A stretch of 64,000 nt of DNA from positions 73,851,001 to 73,915,000 of the forward strand of contig CM060833.1 in the NCBI GenBank assembly GCA_030762175.1. The letters run 5' to 3'. This document shows positions 38,134-50,204 of the stretch, in pieces (position 1 is the stretch's first letter; each line of letters opens with the position of its first letter). This DNA is from Metallyticus violacea (Eukaryota > Arthropoda > Insecta > Mantodea > Metallyticidae). The notes under the pieces are model-generated. The model saw nothing but the letters and a program-made list of their open reading frames with translations, had not been told where the DNA came from and made no database searches. Both the position numbers and the translations under genes were made by a program.

Positions 38134-38482
38134 TTGGTCCTGCTGGTCCAACAATAGCCATATTTGTCTCGTAGACCCAAAACCGCGGCTTCAATCCCGG
38201 CCAGGGTCTATATTTTATCGGGCGTAAAAGTCCTAGATATTGATGGCTTCCTTCAGAAAAGAAGTAAAACCGTCGATCTCTTGTCGTACATTTACGGTAC
38301 TCAAGCCTGAAAAAAAAAAATAAAAATAATCGCCTGTGCTGCCTCTGTAGCAAAAACGGGCATTAAACAGCATTTATTCATTCAAGCCTGAAAGAAGAGT
38401 CCTCTGAGCAAAATTTGTAGGTCATTTTATGCCCTGAATTGAATGGTGACCTAGAGTGTCCATAAATAAACAAAATAAATTA
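38134..38482 (+). mobile_element. SINE family A split by a SINE B fragment
   Basis: A diverged SINE A (GGTCCTGCTGGTCCAACAAT head, GGCTTCCTTCAGAAAAGAAG body, AACAAAATAAATTAA tail) is interrupted at the CTCAAGCCTGA motif by the fragment described in the next entry. Confidence 0.8.
38305..38395 (+). mobile_element. 5'-truncated SINE B inserted in SINE A
   Basis: TCAAGCCTGAAA occurs on both sides of a stretch consisting of an A-rich run followed by CGCCTGTGCTGCCTCTGTAG, CAAAAACGGGCATTAAACAG and CATTTATTCAT. The latter is the last 55 or so bases of SINE B. The flanking duplication of SINE A sequence shows that B inserted into A, later in time. Confidence 0.75.
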
Positions 38483-38692
38483 ATAAATCCTTCAATATGC
38501 CTGCGAACCCTTGCTCTTTCTCCTTGTGAGTAAGGAATTTTAGTATTCCAAATTATCGATATAAGTTGTGTTAATGCTTGCCCTGCAATTGTATAGGCAG
38601 CAAAGCCAATATTGTAAAATACACACGAGAATTGAAGAGTAAATATTTTTGTTTTTATAATCTGTGAAGTAGATGTACACAAAACTAGGGCG

Positions 38693-39099
38693 TATATCTG
38701 GGCCGCCGAAACATCGCACTTGACAGCATCAATTCTTGCAAAGTTGGTAAAGCTGCGGTTGCGACGTTGCAACCACTGTCTCACAGCTAATATTGTAGAA
38801 TTTTCAATTTTGCCTAGTAAAGGTCTACATAGCGTGTACGTAATAATAAATTATTTTGCCTAATAATTAGTTATAGCTGCAATTAAATCTACATAGATGT
38901 ATAAGCATAACAAAGAATAAACTTTTGATAGAGAGAGAACTACTTCTCTAAGAGCATTTTAAGTCCGTTTAACTCCTCGACGTAAAGAATTAGCCATCGT
39001 CCCAGAATCATTCTGCAAATGACCCCTATGGGACATTTTCCAACTACTACAAATTAACCAGTTCAATCAATCACAGTAATTCAACTGAAAACACGTGAT
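38693..39099 (-). mobile_element. TIR element F, partial inverted copy
   Basis: Begins TATCTGGGCCGCCGAAACAT and contains GTTGCGACGTTGCAAC, AGCTGCAATTAAATC, CTCTAAGAGCATTTTAAGTC and TCACAGTAATTCAACTG. These are the reverse complements of blocks in the copy at 39.2-40.8 kb, in the same order. It stops at ACACGTGAT and lacks the other terminus. The two neighbours lie head to head about 85 bases apart. Confidence 0.75.
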
Positions 39100-39182
39100 A
39101 TTTTTCAGGGGTGCTCACAATAAGAAAATCCTGCAACAAAAAACTTCTAAGTAACGATTGATTGATCAATAATAGTATTTAG

Positions 39183-40777
39183 TATACCAGAGCCGCTGAA
39201 ACTTTGCACTTGACAGCTACTTTTGCAATTGTTAAAGCTACAGATTAACAAAGGAGGAATGATACTCGTTCTGAATCAATCACAAACGGCATTAACGGCC
39301 GTGACGTGAAAGCTGCTCTGTTGCCGGTTTTACTTGTGGTGTGTACAGCTGACTTCTATCACGTGTTTGCAGTTGACTTACTGTGATTAATTGAACTGAT
39401 TAGTGGTAGTAGTTAGAAACTGTTTCATAAAGGTTATTTGCAGAATGATATGGAGTTATATCTAATCCTTTGTGCCGAGATGTTAAGCTGACACAAAATG
39501 CTCTTAGAGAAGGCCTAGAAAAACCCTTTGATAGAGTAGAGTAGATACAAAAAGAATTATTGATGTAAATGGGTACTCAACAGAAGAAATAAAAACAAAT
39601 TGTGGACTAAAACAATTATGTAATCTCTCTCCAATATTTATTAATATATACCCGACATCTGAAAGAACGAAAAAGATTGTATATAAAGGAATAGGTATAG
39701 TCAGAATAGATCGGTGTATATTTTAGTATTTGCAGATGATATAGTATTTATTTTGAACACGAAAGACAGTATGCAAAAAGCAATACACCAACTAAATAAA
39801 TTAAATAAAAAATACAATGTGATACCCTCAATGACTAATACAAAATGGCGTTCCCAGATAAATATCCAATAAGAACAAAATTGTGATAGGAGAAAAAAAT
39901 AATAGAACAAGTATCAATATTTAGGTTATGATGTCTCGTTTGAACAAGAACAAGATGTCAATATAAAAATATAAAATGTCTAAGCTGTGTGTGAAACAAT
40001 TAGAAAAAAACTCTGAAAAACAAAGTGAAAAAAGACGCAATCAAGATTCTACATAGGCATAACCTTATCAATAATTTTTTAAAGAAGTGAGGTTTCGAGT
40101 TAAAATATAAAAGAAGAGAATAAAATTCAAACATCAGAATTGTGCTTTTTAGGGTTTGTAAAAGTTTGTACAAAAGAAGCTCATGTAAGAAATGAGAATA
40201 TAAGAAAAGAATTAGAAGTGCAACCAATATTACAACAATTAGGAAATGATAGACAGGAATGAATAACCCCTTAAAAATGACAGAAGATAAAATACAAAAA
40301 TATGTTTATATAACTCGAAAGAAAGGAAATCAATCGGAAGAAGAAAAAGGATAGAAACAAAAATGTGAGATTGAAATAGGCAGGACCTAATCCGTCATGT
40401 AAGCTTTTTTCTACTTAAAATCATGGGCAAAGATCTACATAATAGATCGAAGTTTGTTCTTCATTAAGCTATGCAGCAATTTAATTGCAACTATAACTAA
40501 TTATACAGCAAATTAATTCATTATTGCATACTTTAATTTAGGTTTACTAAACAAAATCGAAAACGTGCAATGTCAGCCGATAAACAGCGGCTGTAGTTGC
40601 AACGTCGCAACCCCAGCATACCTAACACTACGTGAACTGACGTTCTCAGGTACAATGTTTCGACGGCCCGCGTATAATTGGTTTAGAAGGTATAACGACA
40701 TTCCTCCTTTGTTAATCTGTAGTATTTTCAACTGAAAAGTAACTGTCAAGTGCAAAATTTCAGCGGCTAGGGTGTAG
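39183..40777 (+). mobile_element. TIR element F, split by a LINE
   Basis: The left end TATACCAGAGCCGCTGAAAC continues TTTGCACTTGACAGCTACTT; the reverse complement of the right end reads CTACACCCTAGCCGCTGAAA then TTTTGCACTTGACAGTTACT. Both arms continue to CTACAGATTAACAAAGGAGG, giving TIRs of about 80 bases. Interior blocks match the copy at 49.5 kb on both sides of a LINE fragment (about 39508-40400). It has no coding capacity of its own, so it is non-autonomous; the superfamily is not identified. Confidence 0.8.
39508..40400 (+). pseudogene. non-LTR retrotransposon (LINE) reverse transcriptase remnant
   Basis: The plus strand reads PFDRVE, then IIDVNGYSTEEIKTNCGLKQ, LCNLSPIFINIY, FADDIVFILNTKDSMQKAIH, QLNKLNKKYNV, and further on NIRKELEVQPILQQL with ITRKKGNQSEEEK. 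These match the LINE reverse-transcriptase fingers and palm, the catalytic F/YADD box, and the carboxy-terminal region found upstream of LINE 3' ends. There are many stops and frameshifts, and an internal deletion between FDRVE and IIDVNG. It is a dead 5'-truncated copy lying within TIR element F. Confidence 0.85.
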
Positions 40778-40951
40778 TTAGTTGTCTGTAAACATGTAAT
40801 CAACGCAAAAAACGGAACTTAACCTTGTTTATTTTGTTAATATCAGTCTTCCTTCACCGTACGCGCTGTAAAAATAATATAAGTAGTAAGTTAAAAGTGT
40901 GATTCAGCTTTTATGGTTTTCTTAACTGCTTGTCAACTGCTGTGTATTGTC

Positions 40952-41230
40952 ACACAAGATTGTCCAGCTCGCAGGTTTAGTCCTGGAGAGGGTCGATGGA
41001 TTTTTTTAGACTGTAAAAATCCTAATTACGATTTTCTTTCGAAGGGAAGTAAAGCCGTGTGTTCCGTATGTACATTTACGGGGCGCAAAAGAACCTCAAG
41101 CTTGAACGTAGAGGCCTCTGAGCAATACGAATTTATCGGCCATTTCACTCCTTGATTTGAAAAGGACGCTGAAGACCTGAGATGTTAAAGAGCGTCCGTA
41201 AATAAATCAAATCAGCAAGAACACAAGATT
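40952..41230 (+). mobile_element. SINE family A, 5'-truncated, exact target duplication
   Basis: ACACAAGATT at 40952-40961 recurs exactly at 41221-41230. The SINE between them starts within the head (B-box region GGTTTAGTCCTGGAGAGGGT), so it was truncated on insertion. The tail is AATAAATCAAATCAGC. Confidence 0.9.
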
Positions 41231-42075
41231 TAACAAGCAACAAGGGAAAGGTGACACGTTTGTGCTGAAATCAGCTGATATATGAGAAGCATGTATTATG
41301 CTGGTCGATGACCTTCAAGTAGGTCGTGAGCACCTGTGAAAGCAGTGTATTCTCATACCATGGCCCAGATCAACTTCACTAATCATTCACAGGTAACCAA
41401 AGAGGGCTTCTCTCATCACGGAAATGCATTTTTGCTACTCTTAGGATATAAGAGAGTCGTAGAAGATTTTCAACCTGCAGTTAGCGTAACAAAAGCTTTA
41501 GTCTGTTTATGACATCCGAGACTGGCATGGGGGGATCCTAGTATCTACTTGACTAATATGATTCTAGACTATTTGTTCTAATTTTCCTTTGTGGCGAAGT
41601 AAATACCCAATGGTTTCTTCCTTAAAACAAAAACCTCAAAAAACGCTAACGTTAAAATTCAAACAAAAAATACGGTACAGTAAGAAGACTACACAACCAA
41701 AGCGATCTGCAGGGAAAGGTTTATGAAAACGAAACCTCTCTAGCCATTATCTTGCCAGTTATGATATCAGCAGTAACGTTTCCAATTACATCTCTTTTCC
41801 CTTTCTATAATTTGAAAGAGAATGTTTCTGTGTTTCTATCCACAAACGTTATCCATTACGTCACAAATCTCATTAATAATGGTCCATTGAATGTGCCCCA
41901 GTGTTTTCTAAAGCATTTTCATTTAATTTTGATTGAAATAATTGTTATTTATTAAACAATGTCGCCATTTGATACTTTTAACTAGCAAAAAATAATAAAC
42001 TAACTGTGTATGTTTTAATGCGATTTTTAATTGTCAATAAGCGCAATTTGTCGTTTAAATATACCTAGTAATATA
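41231..42075. other. no gene recognised
   Basis: AT-rich sequence without a family signature. Confidence 0.5.
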
Positions 42076-42388
42076 TTATATTAGCATTTTTATTTGGTTT
42101 ATTTATGAAAGCTCTTTTTAACATCTCAGGTCATCAGCGTCCCATTCAGGATTGAAACGGCGGACAAATTTTGCTCAGATGCCTCTTTTTTCAGGCTTGA
42201 GGTTCTTTATCGTGCCGTAAATGTACGACACGGGACCCACGGCTTTACTTTCCTTCCTAAGGAAGGCATACTTAGGATTTTTACGCCCAAAAAAATTCAT
42301 CGGTCCTGGCCGGGATTGAACCCGTGATCTTGGGTTTAGGAGGCAAATATGTCACCAATACACCACCAGAACCGACTTATATTAGCAT
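42076..42388 (-). mobile_element. SINE family A, full length, exact target duplication
   Basis: TTATATTAGCAT at 42076-42087 is repeated exactly at 42377-42388. The head (GTCGGTTCTGGTGGTGTA, minus strand), hairpin and tail are all present. Confidence 0.9.
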
Positions 42389-44954
42389 GTAATATATCCA
42401 ATTATGATAATATATTCAAAGCTTTAAAGTTTTAATATTTTTTTATTGTTTATTCATTATTATAAGATTTAAGCATATGCTACAAATGAAGTTACATCAA
42501 TAGAACGTATAACGCAACTGAACACTGAAAAAAGAAAAATACAGAGGCAATATAATAATATTAGCAATAAAGTCCATTTACCACTTGGTGTCAAATTGAA
42601 ACAGGAAAAGACTAGTGACAAGTTGTTCAAAAGTCACTGTAGGGACGAATGGAAAGCTCGTTGTAAATGAAGAAAATATTCTCATTTGTAAGCCACATGA
42701 TGAAGATAATATACTGGTAAGAATTTAATTTTATATATTCAAAGAACCTTAGTTACTTTTTGATTGGTTCTTTACATTATACTCGTTTTTAATTAATATA
42801 CATTTTGTGTGTTTAAGAACTTCATCTTGAATAAATTAAAACTTTATGTAAATAATGCTGCAACATATTTTCAAAAAATTTCAAAGATTATTCCAAAATT
42901 CGGCATAAACAAAAAAAGTTCATTTAAAAATATGGTTTTCATTAAATTTATTTCCAAAACTCGGCTTTTATAATTTTAATTACTAAATATTATGCTCAAT
43001 TTCTTTAGAACTTTAATATTAAATTTCCTTTATGATTTATTGTTGAAACATCGAAAAATATATGCAATTCTGGTATTAGAAAAACTGTTGATCATTTCTC
43101 TCAATATCCAAAAAAAATCACACGTCGACTTTTGAAAACAGACACTTAAATGTGAAATTTATTTTCGTAAGATCCCAACGCTCATGATTCCATCGTCTTA
43201 CCTTATTTTATTTCTAGTTTCTCGTTTACATATTTTATTCAAGTTATTTTATTTCTATGCTTCCTAGATGGTGCGTGATTATTTTTCTAACTATAAAATG
43301 ACAGAAAATCCTAAAGCTTATCATTTAGTTCTTTTTTTTTTTCCATCTTTGTTAAGAAGTTACAAATTTTATAAAAAAAAAAGTAAATATCTAGCGAGCC
43401 ATCTTCATAGTGTAGATGGTTTGAAGAATGGGTTAGATCATGCTTTTGTTACTGGTTTAGATTTCCCTACGAAATGTTTTCCTGGAGTCGAAAAATCGTT
43501 TTTCTATATCATCTTTCCTTATTAACTATCAATATATGTGCTGAAGATTTCATACTAGTTCAAACATGCACTGCATATTTGCACCGTCTGCTCGTCGATT
43601 TAAAAATATCGATTATATATTAATATTAATGTTAACTACCATTACATTTATTAAACGGTGCAAATCACTTAAATGTTCAATAAAGTTTTATATTATAAAA
43701 TTCTCAATCAATGAAATGATACTGAATACAGCATCATTCACATAAACACATGCTTCAGTACATGCGCATCACAAAACATTAGCATGCTTTGCTTATTGTG
43801 CAGACCTTGAAATTGGCTGAATAAAACGCATGTACTAGTCAGAGACAATTTATTTGAATGGCATATCGTCGTGAATGTTTATTCCAACGTGATCATTAAT
43901 AATATTGCCAACTACAAGTAGTTAGCAACATAAGTGTAATTAGAATAACAAAAAGAACAGAGCATGGTCGGAATATATCACCTCCATGGCTGAGCATGAT
44001 ACAGAATGTTTTCATTTTTATTTTTTTTAGGAGTTTAGGATTCAAGATTTTGGTTTCATATAAGATTTATACTATAGTGAGTATTTAATGAAGGACGTCT
44101 AACTCTATTGCGTCGAGTTAATGATATGAAGAGGATACTGGCGTTTTTATTCCAAAAAAGAAGACCAAATTCAAAAACACCTTCAAGGTACTTCCCACGA
44201 GCTTTCCACATTTGCTCATTCTCACGAATCAATTGGAAAATGTTGTCTAACACAACTTTTCTACGACATCAATCACAGCTTTCAAAAATGCTGCAATACC
44301 ATTGGATGGAAATAGATGATCTAGTAGTTTTTCCATCATTTTCGAGAGAATGAAAGGGTCACAAAGAAAGCACAGAAACATGTGGGAATTTTAGAAGTAT
44401 ACACTACTAAACACAACTTATAAAAGATGTTCCAAACTAATAGTAATTTGACTGAAACAAATAAAGGAAAATGTATTATTGGAAAAACAAACAATTTCCA
44501 GAAGAAGGTGTACTGACAGCCATCCTAAGAAAAAGGATATGGAGATTATCTTTCACTAATGTCCTTATGGCACTCGTGATTTCATAAGTTACTTTTCTGT
44601 GCATGTTTGGTGAAGTTAGTTCCCTATGCTTTCCCACCCAGTTTTAAATTCAGATATCATCTTCCAACTTGCCAGTGAAGAGCACATTCCCCATCATTAC
44701 CTGAGGTTTAAACTGTTTTTCAAATCGATGCCTTCTACACACCTTACAGTACGTTTCTGAGCAATGAACATGTCATTCAGCATGACTTCAGATCATAACA
44801 TGTTGAAGTATTGGTTGAAATTGAGCAGATAAAAATACAAAATATTATTCTAATTATTCGCAGTTTTCAAAATTCTGATTTGATAACTGTTGAACTTGTG
44901 GCTTTCAAGATGTCTTAATAAGTAGTACAGATATTTAACCGCTTCTGTGAAGTA
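42389..44954. other. no gene recognised
   Basis: AT-rich. Overlapping open frames at 44.06-44.35 kb on both strands have no identifiable family. Confidence 0.45.
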
Positions 44955-45245
44955 GCTGTCAGCATAGCTGGCTGCTATCTGGGTTCGATATCTGGTATCT
45001 GCTTAGGAATTTTCTTAGTTAGGTAATTGGAACGAAGTCCACCCAGTTTCGCGAGGACAATTGGGAAATTGCCTGAAAGAGAGATGGAGTCCTTCTATCT
45101 CAAAAGTCACCAGAGGGTGGCCAGCAGCTCTCTGTGTGCTGAACAACTGCCCCCTGCAATGCAAATAGTATTGCAAGACGAAGGTAAATGAGCAGCGGTC
45201 GCTGCAATGTACGTTGGCCGGCATTGTGCTATCGCGCCAAGAGGA
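44955..45245 (+). mobile_element. SINE family E copy
   Basis: Shares TTAGGAATTTTCTTAGTTAG, AAGTCCACCCAGTTTCGCGA, GGACAATTGGGAAATTGCCT and the following region with the minus-strand copy at 15.4-15.7 kb. The head GCTGGCTGCTATCTGGGTTC keeps a B-box-like GGTTCGATATC. Confidence 0.65.
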
Positions 45246-47670
45246 TTATAAAGATATTAAATTTACCAAATTAGGTAATTGTTTTACAGTTTTCCAAGAC
45301 AAAAACTAATATTCCTTTAAAATTTTTGTATATTATTATATTGCAATTTTGAATATTTACACCAGGCACATCATTTAATTGAAATTTCCAGATTTTTTCG
45401 AATATTCATATTGTTTTACATACAATATTTCCTCCCACATTACAATTATATAGTATCACAATTCACAGACGTATTTTCAGCAAATTTGCCTGCAATAGAG
45501 CTTTCTCCCCTAATAATATTTTCTGTTTTCTCTTTTTGCATTCTATCGAGTATTTTACACATCCTTCTACCGCAGTAATGCACTGTCAACCTCAACGTCG
45601 TTTTAATGTTAGAATATCACCCACTATCTGCGACGGGAGGGGCAGATAAACTCTCAGAATGACTGGTAGAATATCTAATGTAGCATGTTTCAGAGTTTTT
45701 CTAATTTCAGGTGGTTTCAAATTGATCCTTATATTTCCCTTCTCACGTATTGCTATTCATAAAAAATGATAACGCATCTACCTCGATCATTAAAACGAAC
45801 TGAAAGTTGATATCAATTTACTTCCTGCTACTTTTCACAATTTCTAGCCAAGTGCATAAAACGCAGATAAAACAATGTATACAAACATTATAAAGGGATA
45901 TTTTGGAGCGGTTTTATATGAGGGTTTGGTGGCTCTGACGTGGGCGCGCGTTGGACGCTAAATTTATGGAATGATATGATATTGCCCCAAGTTAATGAAT
46001 CAAACTTATGGAGTAGTTTCTTAGTTGGTTATGGGCTGTGTCGTGTTGTCATCCACGCTCCACTGACGACAGTTTCTTAAGGTGATTTCACTTTTTCGTT
46101 GAGTGGGTCTCAACAGGACTGGGAGGGAAATTTTAAGGAGTAAGTGAGCACTCTATGCGACATACTATGTTTATTATGTCGAAAAATTTATTTCGTCCTT
46201 TGGTATTATTGCGTTTGGTGGGCTGGGCTATTCTAGTTGCCGCGTGTAACACTTTCAGACGAGTATTGCGACCTGTTTAATTGAATCACGCTGAAATAAA
46301 CTGCGTTACTTAAGATGAGTATAATGAGCTGTTTGCACGTCGCGAATGTCTTAAACTTCTTAACTGTTATAACCCTGAAGAGCTGAGTGCTAACTGCCTA
46401 CACGGTCTGCCGAAATAGAAAGTTGCAAACTGACGTACAAAACTGAGTGTGAACTCAAGAAAAGCAGAACGGAGCACTCAGCGGGGTAACCGGCCCCTTG
46501 TACATTAAATTTGGTAGCTAGTGAGGAAAGACGCGTATCTTTGCTCCTTTTCTTAAAAGTTCCGATAAAGTCTTCTTGTTTAATGATTCATTTTTGTGTA
46601 CTTCGCACTTCATTTGCTATATTTGAACATGCGTAAGATGGATCTGATCATTGCATCCCTTTAAATGTTTAACGAACCATTGTGGTTTAAAAGTCCTTTG
46701 CTAAAGTTATTTATCTTGCGAGAGAAAGTCATAAAGTCTTTGAAAAGGTTTTATGACTCTGTTTTCAGTCCAGTTGCTTCAAACGAAAAGGCACCAAAGA
46801 AATACAATTCTCATGTTGAAGTTATAGCTTTTGAACAAATATGAATAATATTTATATTATTAATTACACTGCCTAATTACAATTATAGGGCTGCAAAGAA
46901 AATATATAAAAATTATATTTTCTTGTCGTGGGATCGGAAGAACGGTTTCAATTTATTTACTGTACCTTTTGTCTTATTGTATAATTTCTGATTCTATCTC
47001 TTGTGACACCCTTGCTGATCGTGTCCAATAATTCATTGCCATTGCCAAAAATCTATTTTTGTAGAGTTTTTCTTTTAGTTGCTATGTTTCTGCATAATAT
47101 AAAGTTGTGCTTCTAATAATCGATTTACAAATTTGATGTTTTATTTATTTAAATTTGTTTATCCTATAATATAGGATTATGATTCGATATTGCAAATGTT
47201 CCTTTCTTTATGCGTTCTCTAATTTCTTTATTATGTTTCCTATCATCAGTAATTATAAAAAATAAATATTTATATTTGTCGCTATATTTAAATGCTACTT
47301 TATTTTCAATAAAATAAATGATGCAACTATTAGTTGGTTCATAAAACTTGCCTCTTTATACATTCAATGAGTTTTATTAAATTTAAATGTATTCTCTATC
47401 AACGGTTGTTGGTTTATCCATTTATATGTTACCGAGTTTTTAAATTCGGTTGTATATGTTTTTAATGTATCTCTATTTTAGCATTGTACTTGATGCTTAA
47501 ACAAACAGATTAATTTATTGATTGATAGCTAGGCTGATTCTGATCGCTAATATTAATATTATCTAGAAATATGACTAACTTAGATAATGTTTTTTTTCTT
47601 AAATTTCCTCCTATTTGTTTAAAAAGCCCTTTACTTCGTCAATGAAAATCAAAGACAACAGAATATTTCA
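45246..47670. other. intergenic, upstream of gene B
   Basis: AT-rich, with a more GC-balanced patch at about 45.9-46.5 kb. That patch could hold an upstream exon or regulatory sequence, but I can support neither. No promoter motif could be assigned to gene B. Confidence 0.4.
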
Positions 47671-47678
47671 AACACTAA

Positions 47679-47889
47679 TTGAGTATTGAAATAGGAAGTG
47701 GGAGACTTACTAGTGCCGGTAAAAGAAATCCCTCGAGTCAGAAGGTAAAGCCCACACGAAGTGACAGTGAAAATGGAGATGGCGAGAGAGAAACTCGACT
47801 ATCGCCCACATCACGTGGATGTGGGCCGACTTCCCAGTTCTTAACACGCCGTCATACAGAATAACACGGATACTGCTTCACTGTGTCCG
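47679..47889 (+). other. gene B, probable non-coding first exon
   Basis: A relatively GC-rich block ends at a strong donor (GTCCG|GTAAGT). No frame reads through to it, so it would be 5' untranslated sequence spliced to 50104. It carries an upstream open reading frame from ATG at 47773 to TAA at 47842-47844 (23 codons), which could reduce translation of the main frame. The true transcription start is not determined; the left limit is approximate. Confidence 0.5.
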
Positions 47890-48872
47890 GTAAGTTTATA
47901 ATTTTCATCTTACTTCACTTGTGACATTCATGTAGGTAAATGAAACATGGAGTAGTTGTGAAAAGCTGTGCAGAAATCACGTAAAAATTTATTACAGTGA
48001 ATAGTATAGTAGATAAAATATAATGTACGAAATCTTTTAGTTTATTTCGAATACTGAATCATATTGCGTTGTCGAGAATACTTCTGTAGATCTTTGCTGA
48101 GTGCTACGGTAACCAGTTTGATATTATTTTCTTTTAATTGAGCTATAATGACGATCTTTAATGATTATATTCTTCAATGTCCAATTATTATTCATGTGCA
48201 ATAACTTGCCTTCTCTTCCTGTCTTAACTGCTTCTCTAGTTTTATAACGAAAGGATGATAGGATCCATTGATATTAACTTTTATCAGTATAATATTTGAC
48301 TCATATTGTGTTGTCATTGTTGCATAGCATAGTTTTCAGAACTCTTTGTGAATAAAATATGTTAATAAGGTTTAAATCGTTTATGTGTTTATTACTAAGT
48401 ATACTTAAGTTACTAGCAAACATTTTGCAACATGACTTTACTTTTTGCAAGTTTTCTAACTAGTTTCCTCTATACTCAATACGGCTTCCAAAGTGTCAAA
48501 AATTATTAAACCATCTGTGCCAGAAGCTGCTCATCTAAAACCCTGTCTTTGAGCTCATTCTTCACTTACACATATGAATTCAAAGTTACAAAGTTACAAT
48601 TCGGTACTCTATAGAGAAAATGTGTTCCAGATTTGTAACAAAGACGCTAAGTTTTGACCTAGGACGTAGACTTCACCTGAATGCATGCGCGCTTCACGGT
48701 ACATTTTCCAGTGTTTGCTGATCTTCAAGCACTACACTCTCCAGAATGCCGGCGTAATGAAGAAAACTGCAATTATCTTTTTCTTTACTGATCTTCACTT
48801 CCCCATAGTCACTGGTGCAGTTTTGTTTTCAGATAGTCAGATTTTTTGCTGGTAGGGATTTTTTTATTTATT

Positions 48873-49020
48873 AGTTTTAATTACATACGCTCTTTAACAT
48901 CTCAGGTCGTCAGCGTCCCATTCAATTTAGGCTATAAATCTACTGAAGATTTTTACGCCCGAAAAATTCCAACGACCATAGCTTGGGGTCTATGGTTACC
49001 ACTAGACCATCCGGATCGTA
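48873..49020 (-). mobile_element. SINE family A with internal deletion
   Basis: Tail and head portions are joined directly: CTCTTTAACATCTCAGGTCG at the left, GGTTACCACTAGACCATCC at the right. About half of the usual 290 bases is missing, including the hairpin region. Confidence 0.75.
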
Positions 49021-49464
49021 GGGTTGCAATAATATATCAGTAATAATGGTCTTCACATAGAGAAACGTCACTTGCTGCTACTTTTGCGCATTTTCCAATA
49101 GCATCTCACACGATTAAAAATAATTAAAGTATTATCCACAGTCATTCATACTATGTTGAAATACATTCATTTTCCTAGCTTAAATGAAAACCCTGCGCAA
49201 TAAATATCATCGGTATTCTTTATCAAGGCAGCTTTCCAATAGGTGCGGATAATAGACGCGCTGTTAGCAGAGATGTGCAGTTTACCTGTTATCATTTCCC
49301 TCTACTATTGACAAGCACGCTTCCGTAATGGATTTTAATTGTTCCTCCATTCTCAAGCACAATATTTCCCAGACCAACACTTTTCTTGTATTGCACAGCT
49401 TTCCTATTGTCCTACTGGATGTTATTTACATTATTCCTGTTTAGAAATTAGCATTCCTGTAACA

Positions 49465-50000
49465 TATACCCGGGCCGCTGAAACTTCGCTTTACCTTTTC
49501 AGTTGGTAATCATACAGATTAACAAATGAAGAATGCTCCCCATTGCACCTTCTGGACCAATTACAAAGTAGCATTATGGGCTAGTCAGTCGTGACATAGA
49601 AGCTACTGTGTTGCCAGTTTTCCTTATTGTGTGTGCAGTTGATACCTAATCCTTTGTGTCGAGGTGTTACACGAACGCAAAATGCTCTTAGATGACACAT
49701 ATCATAACGGTTCGTTTTTCTTACTTAAAATCACGAGAGCAAAGAGCCACACAGTAGATGTCTCATTGTTGAAAGTTTGTTCTTTATTATACTTACATTA
49801 CTCTGCAGCAATTTGATTGCGGTTATAAATAATTCCGAATCGAAGTAATTCATTATTATATACAGTTAATATCGTTTAAGAGGCAACTCTACAATAGCAG
49901 CCGTTTTACGGTGGTGGCCGTCGCAACGTCGCAACTACAGCATAGCCAACATTACACGATCTGACGCTGTCAAATGCAAAGTTTCAGCTGCCCGGGTATA
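49465..50000 (+). mobile_element. TIR element F, complete 536-bp copy
   Basis: The ends are TATACCCGGGCCGCTGAAAC and, reverse-complemented, TATACCCGGGCAGCTGAAAC. The subterminal GTCGCAACGTCGCAAC and the interior blocks CCTAATCCTTTGTGTCGAGG and CAAAATGCTCTTAGA match the LINE-split copy at 39.2 kb. No coding capacity. Confidence 0.85.
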
Positions 50001-50103
50001 GGTTTCCTATTACGCTACGGATCCTAGCATTTCCATTAAATAACCGAAAGCACTGTCTAGAGGTATGAAACTCTGAAATCATAAAATATATTTTTATCCA
50101 CAG

Positions 50104-50204
50104 GTGTACGCTATGAGAAGCTTTGGACTCTACCTCTGTGTATCAGCGCTCCTTTCAATAAACTTTGCGGTGCAACACAAAAGCTTCGGCAACGATGTGT
50201 TCGA
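50104..50204 (+). CDS. gene B, signal-peptide exon
   Basis: After acceptor TCCACAG there are nine untranslated bases, then ATG at 50113. The frame reads MRSFGLYLCVSALLSINF followed by AVQHKSFGNDVF, and two bases of the next codon precede donor GTAAGT. The N-terminus is a classical signal peptide: a short basic start (Arg2), then a hydrophobic core of about 15 residues, with cleavage likely near residues 20-21. The product is therefore probably secreted. Phase 2 at the donor fits exactly with the exon at 62952, where Asp-Met follows. The intron between would be about 12.7 kb. Confidence 0.8.

Larger units (their letters stand above)
47890..50103 (+). other. gene B intron 1 (5' UTR intron)
   Basis: Runs from GTAAGT to TTATCCACAG if the first exon is right. 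Contains a shortened SINE A and a copy of TIR element F that ends only about 100 bases before the signal-peptide exon. Confidence 0.5.

Noticed and set aside
38422..38784. 120-codon minus-strand frame with hydrophobic segments, faintly like the end of an insect chemoreceptor
   Set aside because: Its first 30 or so residues come from TIR element F, and the rest lacks the conserved C-terminal receptor motifs, so I do not call it. A protein search of 38480-38690 (minus strand) would settle it.
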